Shown here piece after piece: positions 11,201-23,200 of a stretch of DNA of 64,000 bases. The number at the start of each line of letters is the position of its first letter. Position 1 is the stretch's first letter. A program made the position numbers and the translations under genes. The notes below the pieces were generated by a model. That model saw only the letters and a list, made by a program, of their open reading frames with translations. It ran no database searches and was not told the origin of the DNA. The stretch covers positions 84,184,070 through 84,248,069 of the forward strand of contig OX465282.1 in the NCBI GenBank assembly GCA_949987705.1, in the 5' to 3' direction. This DNA is from Thereva unica (Eukaryota > Arthropoda > Insecta > Diptera > Therevidae).

Positions 11201-14200
11201 GATCGTACTGAGGGCTGTTGCACGAAACTACAAGTCTACAAGTCTAGAAGTGTCTGTAAAAAAATACTTGTAATACAAATCCACCAAATTTAGAGCGAAA
11301 AAACGCCAGATTTTGTTATAAAATTGTACAGCAAACTGCTTGCACTACTACTTCAGGGGTATCTCATAGATTACTAAAACCAAAAAACCAGCCAAAATTT
11401 ACTCATGTGGAATTGTTTAGACAATAATTAGCAACAAAAATGGGTACCTACTTTTTCCGTTTTTGGCGTATACAATAAAAAGTACTGGATGAATCACGTT
11501 ACTCCCAACAGGATATTTGTAGAGAATTGAAAACCCTACAAAATGGGTTTTTCTAGACCACGATCGGACAATTTTTCGCCGAGAAAAGCTAGAAAACCCC
11601 TTAAAAAGGCCATTTTTTTTTTTTCAAAAACTCATACCTCTGTTGATTTGCAATATTAGGGTATGATTTTTTGGGACATGATAGCCTGGTACATATACTT
11701 TAAACTGCCGAAAGATGAAATTTGTCGCATGTATAGTTTCTGCATAATTTCAGTATACCATCTACGCAGCCAACAGCACTGAAAATAACATAATAACCTC
11801 GATTGTCACAGCGATCGGAGGATACATATTAGCTTTCCGAGCTTTTGGTAAGGTGATAATGGAGTCCCTACCCAGCAAACCAAACTTTCCGAATTCCTAC
11901 AAGTCGAAAGATTTTCGGAAGCAATACAACAACAAAAACTAAAGCTTTTTATGTGGCGATTAGTCGAAACTAAATCGAAAAGAATTTGGAAAACAACTTC
12001 GCAACAATGTCACGACGAAGCCGATAACAAATTTTCTTTACGAAGTAGGCCAGAAATCGAAATACTTGTCTTAAACTTACATCGTGTGTCAAAGTGAAGT
12101 GCGCAAGTGCATTATTGTGAAATTTTAGAATTCGTAATTTAGTTTGTTGTATTTTTGTGTTGTATTTTTTAAAAGTGTAATATATATGTAGTGTTAAAAG
12201 TGTAATATAGTTAATGAAAATGACAAGTTGCACAAATTAACCCAGCAAACCAAACTTTACGATAACTTAACGAATTCGTTACGGAAATTCGTATATTTTT
12301 CCCGAATTCGCAATAGAATTCTGAACAAATTCGGAAAGAAAAATATGAAGAGGTTGACACGACATCGTTAAAGAAATCTTTTCGAAATCGTTACGAAATT
12401 TAGTAAAGTAAATGGCCTATATGAATGTGAAGCTTTTATTAGGGGTAAAAAGCTTTGCTAAATCATTACTAAATAGACTATTTCTCTATAGACTTTTTCC
12501 AGCAAGAACGGCTTTTGAGCAACTTTTGGGTACTCGGATCTATTTGGCGCTTGAGGAGATCGACCGAAACGCTATCCGTAGCCGTAGAGATATATTTTAG
12601 CAGCACCATGACACCAATAATTTCACAAGTAAATTTTGTATCATTTTCCGAAAACAAAATTCAACGAAAGTAGAATTGCTCACAAGAGTGGCGCAATTGT
12701 AAGGGAAGATGTTGATCTTCTGGCCATAATGGTACGTCTCCAAGCTCCCCTCAATGTATATTTCCTCTGCTACTCTACATCCGCGGTTTCCAACCACTTA
12801 CTTACTTACACTACTAAATTTACTGATCGTTCAGCTCATTCAAAGGAAATAGCAGTCGCTGATGAGAAATCTCTGATTGCGCTTTGAAACATTCAACAAG
12901 AAATAAGCAATACCTGATATCAATCTAATAGGAATCAACATGATGAATCGATATAAAATCAAGATCATGGGGCTTAGCAAGACCAGATGGCCCGATGCGG
13001 AGGAATATATCTGCCCAAACGGTAAGTCCTTCTTGTATTCTGGGAGAAACGAAACTGAAAACCGTTGGACTGGCGTTGGCGTAACATGCACCTAAGAAGC
13101 TTGGTCCTGCCTCATTCGCTGGTCACCAGTTTCTGAGAGGATTATTGTCGTGCGCCTGCGTACCAGACTAAGAAGTACTACGGCAGTCCAATGATATGCT
13201 CCAACTGAAGACGCAGAAGATGACATCAAAGACGAGTTCTATATGTGACTGAATGAGGTTTTTCGCTCTATTCCAAGGGGAGACATCATTGTAGTAATGG
13301 GTGACTTAAACGCACAGATCGGCAGTGACAACACCGGCCTTCCACAAACAATTGGAAATCAAGGCCTAAGCCAAATTACCAATAACAATGGTGAGCTAAT
13401 CGTTGACTTTTGTAGTTCCCACCAACTCATGGTAGGTAGAACTTACCTTTGTCACAAGAAGATACACAGAGAGACCTGCACTGAGAAAAGAGTTTGGTTT
13501 TATTAACTAAATGTATTGAGTTGGCGCCTGTCTAACAATATTTATTGACTATTAACAAATTTTGATAAATATTACCAAGTATAGTTGTAGCTCGTTAAAC
13601 TCGTATATGTTGAGCCAAAAGAGGTATTTATTTGAATGGTTTTGGTTGGCGTAAATAAATATTGTTTTGACAAATTATAATTCAATATTTTAGTTTTAGT
13701 AATAATTAATAAATATTTAGTAATACTTACTAAATCATATTTTGAGCCAGGTAATGATTTATATAATCGAAAGATATCAGTTATTGTTTAAAAAAGGATA
13801 TTACTTGACACAAGTTTCTAAACATTCCATTCGATATAATATATTGTTCGTACAAAGAAATCTAATTTTCTGTAAATATAAATGAGCATTCTGTTAAAAC
13901 ATGATTTGGTTATAGTTACCAAATCTTAGTTGAGACAATTGAGCGTATATAATTTGTAGATTAACTTTTAGTTTATTGTAAATATAAATGAGTATTGTGT
14001 CAAAACATGATTTGGCTATAGTTACCAAATCTTTGTTGAAATAATTGAGTGTTTGTTTTGACAACAAAGAATATTCGTTGAGGAACGCGTCTACTGCGAA
14101 GCACATAACGACTCAATCATTCCTTTGTTCAACTTCGAGCGAAACACACGCAGTGGAGGCTTAGTGTATTCAGTGTTTAAAAAGGTTTTTCCAGTTTATT

Positions 14201-17200
14201 TAGTTCAAGACAATAATATCGAATATGGAAGAATTTCTGGATCAAGCAAATTTAAATAATTTGATTGATATTCTGAAAGGTAAGTATAAATATTTTTAAA
14301 TCAACTGAGCATTGCAACTACATTCGATGTTCATAAATTTAGTACAGTTTTATTTATTTGTTAGTTAACCTTTCGTTTGTCGCGTGTTTTTGATTGTCTC
14401 ACTCACACTTATCTCATGGTCTATAGGTAAAATCGTGTACGAAAGGTTAACCTAAGATGTTTTCATGTAAGACTGAAATGTGTGTAAGAATGAAATGTGT
14501 GTAAGAATGAAATGTGTGTAAGAATGAAATGTGTCTAAGAATGAAATGTGTGTAAGAATGAAATGTGTGTAAGAATGAAATGTGTGTAAGAATGAAATGT
14601 GTCTAAGAATGAAATGTGTGTAAGAATGAAATGTGTGCGTGGCAACTACAGTAGATGTACATAAATTTTATATATTTTATATATTTAATTTTAATAAAAA
14701 AAAAAGTACAGGTTTATTTGTTAGTTAACCTTAACCTTTCGTTTGTCGCGTGTTTTTGATTGTCTCACTCACACTTATCTCATAGTCTATAGATTAAATC
14801 GTGTTTCATAAGCGACGAACGAAAGGTTAACCTAAGTTTTTCATTTCCTATAAAATTCTAACATGATTCCTAACTTCATAATTTTTTTCTTGGTTCATTT
14901 TTTTTATTTTGCACAATTCTGTTCCTTATGTAGCATTCCTTATTTTATTTTATTGCATCTGTTACATCCTTCATCCACAGAAAATGATATTAATGACTTA
15001 GAAACACTTGGTGAGCTTATTGCACATCCTGATGAACTAAAAACTATTATCACAAGTCTTGGGTTCAGAATGACACTTCAAAAAAAGTACAAAGATCATG
15101 TATGTTCATACTAATGTAACTGTGTTGTTTTTTTTAACCTAACACTTTTTTGTACTTATGAGATTTCTTATTTTTCATACAAGTTTAAATTTTCATGTGT
15201 ACTTAATATTCAAGTTGATTTATTAATCTTAAAATCTAAATTAATAATGTGATTGAATGCTTTTTAATCTCTCATTTACTTTGTTAATAGATTGAAGCTA
15301 ATAGCAGTACTATTGAGACATTGTTTTGCAATATTTTGAATCCCAGCATAAATTCTAATATAAGTTCGATACAGTCTCAACCAGAAGGAGTTATTGAAAA
15401 TAACGCTCAGTCTGATGCGAATGGTGCAAGTACGAGTGATCAAATTCTGATATTACCTTCCATCAACACTACTCAAGAGGATAAAAATTCAAAAGAATCT
15501 GACAGTAAAAAAAGAAAAAGAATATCTTATTCAGGAATTAATTTCGATTTAAAATCAGTTTTGGATGCACACCCTATAGGAGAGGCTTTATATAGGATTG
15601 GGTCTTATAAAAAAAGTTTTGTGTCTATTCATCAGTCGTTGTTAGTTAATATAATTTGCTGGGAACTACTAAGAATCAAAAAGTATGAAAACTGTCATTT
15701 TTTTATCTAAATTTATAATTTACTATCATTTTTCAATTGATGCCATTTTATCATAAGCCAGTGACAAATGCAGATTACGCTGAAATTGCTGAGGAAATAG
15801 TTCATCACTTTCCAGAGGAGTGTGTTGAAACTTATTACGTCGAACCAGTTAAAAAAAAGGATTCCAAAAAAATGTATCGGAAATTTCCAAAGGTAAATTG
15901 CCGGATAAATATCGTAATTTGTGTGGAATAATTCGTCAGGCAGAACAAATTGGAAAACTACCTAAACGTACTAGTGCTGATAAATACGAAACAGAAGGTA
16001 CAGAACATAATTTAAAAAAAGTACTATTTTATATTTAAAAAAAATGAATGGAACAAATTTATTTTTGAAAGAATGCATAGCAGCTGAAAAAAGTAAATTG
16101 TGGTTGGTTCATAATCGTGAAGTCACTGAGGTTCTCCATCATTGGGACATTTCATACATTTTACGGGAAGGTGATGTTGAAGAAAAAAACTATGTCAATG
16201 CAGAAGACTTATTAAATATCTGGCCCATTTTGAAAGAAGCAAAAACTTTTGAATTGGTAAATTTCTAAAATTTCTTAATTGTCTATATAATATAAATAAT
16301 TAATAAATAATATTTGGTAATAATTAATAATTAATAAGAAAAAATTATTTAAAAATGTACTGAAAAAACTAGATTGAACGAGATTTTGCGAGAAAATTTC
16401 CTGACAGCCAGAATAATTTTATATTCGAGTGGGACAAATTTTTCCCCTGTTTGTTAAAATTGTATGAGAAAAAGCTAGCTGATCAAGACTTGATATATAA
16501 GGAACTTCTTCAGAAAGATGCAAAGCTACAGCCAAGTGATGATAATAAATTACATCCAGGTAAATCAACTTACTTCACGTCAAGTATAAATTAACATTAA
16601 ATAAGTTAATCATTATTTTTTGTTTCTACATATTTCTACTCTAATAAAGACTCTACAACGGCGATCCAATTCCATCTATTGGCATCGTTAATGGCCCCAA
16701 AAGCAAATAAAATTCGATTAAAAAAAGAAGACGACTCTACGGGTAAATTAGCCTTTTGGAAACCGACGATAGCCGAATCAAGACAAGGCATCATTCTTCA
16801 AGTTAAAGTAAATTTCATTATTTGAAGTCGAAAAATCATTATATAGACACTCTTGTTAATTTTGATTATATTACAGATTCCTGGAGATATTGAAAGAATT
16901 GTCGATGAAAAAAGGAGCCGGATGTTGGACAAGGGATTACGCCTCCAACCACACATAATTATTATAGGAAAAGACCTTCTAGATGTAAAGAAAACCTACG
17001 TCAGAATCGATTCGGTATCGTATGAGCTACCTTCGCTTCTAAAAGCACTTGATGTGCTTTTTAAAGTTTATTTAGTCTTCAATCTACAATACCCATTAGA
17101 GTGTGAGAATTTTTGTTACCTGATTCAATGGGGTCTTTATAACATACGTACAAAGTCCGATGTGAGAATACCTTTCGTATTTAATACATTGAATCAGATA

Positions 17201-20200
17201 AAAAAAAACAAGACAATAAAAAATAACTTTTTGAGGTCTGTTGTTTAGATGTGTTTTAAACAGTTCTAGCATCAAAGTCCTAATCGTTTATTAGTAAGTG
17301 AAAAATAATATTTATCATGAATTGCAATCTATCGATGCTATTCAATTATTTAAAATATTTTTGAAAAGTTAGAAGATACAAATGCGTTATCTAATGTATT
17401 TCATTTTTAACTATTAAGTCATCCTTGAAGAAAATGTTGTTAATTTTATTTTTAATAGTATATATATTTGATATATTGCATGAATATTATCATAACATAA
17501 AGACCAGTAAGCCAGAATACTTAACATTATATTAATATTTCAAGACAAAGTATAGTATACTATACTATACTATATTTACTATACTTCATTTTATAGTCAA
17601 TCTAAATATGTTATTAAACTAAAAATGTAATTTTTATAATCATTTCACTTAAGATGCAGTGTTATATGTGCAACGAAAAACTTTTTAATAATTCATCTCA
17701 AGTAATTCGTCACATAAAACTTTTGCATCATCATGAATTAAACTATCGTTGCTTTAATGATACTTGTAAACGTACATTCGCGTCAATATCGTCATTAAAA
17801 AAACACTTTAAAAAATGTTTTATAAATGAAAATTCTAGTAAAAAATCTATTGTTCCTTCGTTTAAATCAGCAACAGAACATTATCATTTAGAATATGATG
17901 ATAATAATATTTTAAGACCGAGCACTAGTCAAATTAATGATAATATAGAAACACGCACAGTTAAACATAACATAGATAAAAATATATTACAATTCATCGG
18001 TCAGCTTTATAGCAATCCAACAATATCCAGATCGATAGTCCAAGAAGTAATTGAGAATTTTGAGTTGCTATCGCAGAAAATGACAACCTCTTTTGAAGCA
18101 AATTTAAAAACGTGTATTCCACTCGAGTATCATAATAATATTAGTTCTTGCCTGCAAATAGATATTTTGTCAGATTTAAATACCGAGTATAAACGGTTAA
18201 AATATTTTCGTGATAACAATCTCCTCATTTATCCAGAACCATCTTTCATCGGAGAAATAAAGGATGACAAAAAAGTTGATGGTTCAGTTGTATTCACACA
18301 TAAACAATGCTATGGTCAAGTCGTTCCTATGAGAACAGTTTTACAAAAATTTTTCCAACTTCCAAATGTTTATAATATAATTATTAATTACATTAGAGAT
18401 GAGTGTTCTCGAAATGCTTCATGTACATTGTATACGAGTTTACTTCAGGGTAATCTTTGGAAAACAATTTGTAAGAATTTTGATGGCAAAACTGTTATAC
18501 CTTTACACTTATATTATGATGACTTTGAGATAAGTGATCCCCTTTCGAGTGCTGCAGGAATTTATAAAATTGGAGGTCTGTATTTTTCAATCGCTTCAAT
18601 GCCACCAGAGTTTTCTTCATCAGTTGACAGTGTTTTTTTGGCTCAATTTATTCATAGCGTAGACTTAAAGAATTTTGGGAATAAAAAGTGTTTCCGGAAA
18701 ATCATTGACGAGCTTAATTACCTTGCTGAAAGTGGAATTACTATTAATATCGAAGAGAGAAATTATCAATTGTTTTTCGTAGTCGTAGGAATATTAGGAG
18801 ACAATCTAGGTATGAATAGTCTTTTAGGATTTCCTGAATGCTTTAGAGCAGAATACTTTTGTCGTTTTTGTAGAGCTTCAAAAGAGGAATGTCATTTCGA
18901 CCTTATGGAGAATAAACAGTTATTACGAACCGTAGATAATTATAGAGCAGATATGCAAACCTTGTCTTACGGTGTAAAAGAGAAATGTGTCTTTAACGCT
19001 TTATCATATTATCATTGTACAACTAACAATAGTTGTGATCTTATGCACGATATATTTTTAGGCATTTGTAGATATGATATGGCTAAAATAATTGATCACT
19101 GTATAAGATCTAAATATTTTACATTGAAAAATTTGAATGACAGATTAAAATATTTCGATTATTCAGAAGTCGATCGAGGCAAGAAAATTTCTTCGATTTC
19201 TGCAGATCATATTCGAAAAAGCTGTATTATCATTACAGCTTCAGAAATGTCTGCTTTGATATCATACTTCGGTATTATCATAGGTGATTTAGTTCCTCCT
19301 GATGATATTGCATGGGAATTTTATCTTACACTTTACGATATGATTGATGTCATTACTAGCTCAGTTATTTCAGAGCATGAACTTGTTTATCTCGAGCAAC
19401 TAATAAAGAATCACAACCAACTTTCTTTACTATTTTCTGATAAAATAGTACCCAAAGGTCATTTCCTTGTGCATTACCCTACTTGTACAAGAAACATGGG
19501 ACCGCCGAGATATTTATCAAGCTCAAAATATGAATCTTTTCATCAACTATCTAAAAAGTATGCCAAAATTATAAACTCTCGAGTAAACATAACTTATACT
19601 CTTGCACTGAATATTCAATTGCAGCTTTGTTACAAATTTTTAAGTCAAAAAGGTCTTAAAACTAATGTAGAATATGGTCGTATTATTGAAATTTCAAAAA
19701 AATATGAATCAAAATTCTCACAACATCTTGGTACTGAACCATTCATAGTTTCATGGATAAAAATAAATGGAACATGCTATAAACCAGGATTTGCTATATA
19801 TGTTGAAAATGATAATGATGATTATCCTTTATTCGGGATGATTGTTGATATTATTATGGATGAGAGTAATATTTTTTTAGTTTATAAAAAATGTGTAACA
19901 CTAGCTTTTAATAATCATATGAAAGGATATGAAATTATCTTACCAAAAAGTAATATAAAGGAACAGTTATTTAGAATTAAGAAAAATTTTTATGTAAGAC
20001 CAATCAAGGTCCATATTTCAGGAAATGGTGACAATATTATTAGTAGAAGAGATTTGCAATAATGAATGATTTGCAATATTTATATCTATGGGCCTGTGTG
20101 AATTGGGACTAAATTGATGACTAAACTAAATTTTGCAATTTTTGTCGTTAATGAAGGGAATTGCTGTGTGAATTCATTTGATGACTAAATTCAATTGACA

Positions 20201-23200
20201 ATAGTTTTTACTTTTATAATTTATAGTATATGTTTTGTTATACAGTAAGCAACTAAATTTATGGATGCAGAAGATATCATTATTGACAGCAGCCTATTAG
20301 TTCTTCACTTTATTTCCCATTGTATTGAACTATTTTGAAACAAATTCATCATCAATTTAGTCAACTGTCAAAAAATTTAGTCTCCTCGCCAAAAGACTAA
20401 ATACTGTATTATCGACACTAAATTTTAGTCATCGAATTCACACAGGCCCTATGTACCAGCATTTTATTCATATAAACTGTAATCGTTAAACGTTAAAATA
20501 AAAACACTGGCTACTTTAATCAACTCTTTTTTTTTAATTATACCAACATTTTAATTAATATGCACAATTAATAGGTAAATTAGTCTTAACTGACAATCAA
20601 TTCAAGTGAAATTATTCTATTATTAATCCTAATTCAAAATCGTTTTGTTAATAATAAACTATTACTTGAATTCAATTTTCAACAAGTTGAAAGAATCTAC
20701 TAGATACTTGTTTCAACGGAACATTTTTTTGATTCTCCCTCAGTAATGATTTATTTCAACTAGACAATGTATTTTCACAGCTTAATATATGCTTGAATCA
20801 AATATCATCATTATAATTATCAGTTTATATTATGCTCACTCGATTTAATGATTATTTAATCAAACTAATAATTTTTTTAATTCAACAACGCTCGAAATAG
20901 TTGTTTGATAACTGTAACCAAATAAACATTTGTCCCAACTAGAAGGCTCAAATATATAATTTATTTTCTATAATCAAATATTTATTTCGCCATAAGCAAC
21001 TATGCCGTTTGTTAACTATAACCAAATCTTGGTTGATAGAAAGAAACTCTTTTCTCAGTGTGGGTATTGCCCGATGGTAGAACGAGAAATCAGATAGATG
21101 ACATGGCCGTCAGCCGCAGATGGAGAATTATTCTGGAGGATGTCAGGAGCTTCAGGCAGAAGACTCTGGAAGCGACCACCATTTGGTAGTAGCAAATATT
21201 CGCCTTAAAATCGCCGCAATTAGAAACGCCCAGCGCTTAACCTAGTTTAACCTAGACCTTCTGCCGGAGAGCGTTAAAAAGCAATAATTTGCTGGGAGCC
21301 TGCAACAAATATTAAACCAGCAAACAGTTTCTGATGACACAAATATTGAAGAGATGTAGAGTACGACAAAGGACGCTATATTGACGGCTGCGGAAACGAG
21401 TACGCGGATGATATCTATTTGCTGGCCCACAGAAACCAGGACCTCAAAAACATGCTTAACAATTTGGCAACAGAAACTAGTCCGACAGGCTTAAGGCTAA
21501 ATCGAACTAAAACAAAAGAAATGCGGATAAATGCAAACACCATTGAACGGACTGCGCTGAATAACCGTGACGTGGAACTGGTAGATAAATGCTGCTACCT
21601 CGGTAGTAACATTACCGAAAATGGCGGTGCAGAAGAAGATGTCAGTTCCCAGAATAAATAAAGCACGAGGAGCATTTGCATGCCTGTTCCACATATGGAG
21701 ATCAACGGGGATCTCAACTAACACCAAATTGCGGCTGTTCAACTCCAACGTTAAGACAGTTCTTTTGTACGGTTGCGAAACATGGAAAGTCAGCCAATTC
21801 ATCACAGGGAGGCTACAAGGGTTCATCAACAGATGCCGTTGACAAAATAGAATTTCAAACGAAGAACTATGGCGCCTGCCGGCCAACAAAGGATAGACGA
21901 CCAAATCAGACGAAGGAAATGGAATTAGAAGAGATAACTGGCAAAGACGACCATTGGAAAGGAAAGCCTCCATGAAACATCAAACAAGAAAATAAACTTC
22001 TTTAAGAAAGGCTCCAAACCCTCCTCCGGTATATGCAAAACAGAAGAAGGCGCTGTTGTCACAGACAGCGAAGAAATGGTGCAAGCAATTTTTAGCGATC
22101 TGGTGAACCCAAATGAAACCACCGGACGTGTACCAGATTACCATCTACAGCACAACGACGACACCAAAGAAACAAATATAGCAACCCTGAAGAATTACAG
22201 ATTGCTATACAGTCCTTAAAGAACAACAAATCTCCAGGAATTGATAACATCCCAGCAGAGTTGATCAAACAAGGAGGCGAATCGCTCTCAGCAGCTATAC
22301 ATGAATTGCTATGCTGATATGGATAAATGAAAAAATGCCTGAAAATTTGGAACAAAGCAATTTCTGCCGAATACAAAAGAAAGAGAGCAGATTCACATGT
22401 GGAAACTATAGAGGCACATCTCTTTTAAGCACAGTGTATAAAATTATGACAAATATAATTAAAGCCAGACTGGAACCTTATGCAGAAGCCGCAATAAGTG
22501 AATACCAACCTGGATTCAGAAGAAACAGATCAACAATGGACCAAATTTTTTCAATGAAGCGAATCCTCCGAAAATGCTGGAAATACAATATCGACGTGTA
22601 TCAACTTTTCATCGGCTTCAAACAAGCATACGACAGCATCGACAGGGAAAAATGTATGTGACAATGTTGGACCTAAATATACCCCTAAAGATAGTGAAAC
22701 TGACGAAAATGATAATGGAAAATACAAGGTGTACAGTCAGAATACAAGATGGGCTGGCACCCTTGCTATTTAATCTATGCCTAGAAGGAGTAATTCGCAA
22801 AGTAAACATTGATGCAAACGCAAGCCGGCTTAACAAATCAAAACAATTGGCAGGATATGTCGAGGAAATAAATTGCCTTGCCAGTGCAGACTGTCATACC
22901 TTAGTGAAATATTCATGGAATTAGAAGATAACGCCAAACATATAGAGATGCATATAAATGCCGACAAGAGTAAGATTCTAATTCAGTCAAGGGTGTAAAG
23001 AAGAAGAAGAAATCACAACACCACCTGGGGGTATAACTTCGAACGAAGAATGGATGACTCAAGGATACCAAAAAGAGCCCTGTACCTACTACCAGATGGC
23101 AAAAGACCAGTTGGCAAACCACGGTAAAGGTGGGAAGATAATGTTAAGAACGATGAAGCAAAACTGCTCAATACAAGAAACTGGAGACAAGCTGCGGAGC

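Larger units (their letters stand above)
13479..21060 (+). mobile_element. Complete two-gene CACTA-like DNA transposon
   Basis: The element is 7582 bases long. It has perfect 17-base terminal inverted repeats, CACTGAGAAAAGAGTTT at 13479-13495 and its reverse complement at 21044-21060, flanked by the dinucleotide TG on both sides (13477-13478 and 21061-21062). Removing the element and one TG joins the broken endonuclease frame as ...RET-WVLPDGRTRNQID, which proves the borders. Termini starting CACTR, short target duplications and subterminal repeats define the EnSpm/CACTA group. Subterminal copies of TATAGTTACCAAATCT lie at about 13910 and 14018, with inverted versions near 20915 and 21015. 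Inside are an accessory gene (14225-17248) and a probable transposase gene (17654-20062), both on the plus strand. Confidence 0.9.

Noticed and set aside
10980..11293. ORFs of 97 and 66 codons as a small gene
   Set aside because: Two frames overlap over the same bases without a recognisable domain, and the sequence lies between repeats.
14465..14636. A CRISPR-like repeat array
   Set aside because: The 17-base units are directly adjacent without spacers, in an insect transposon intron; it is a minisatellite.
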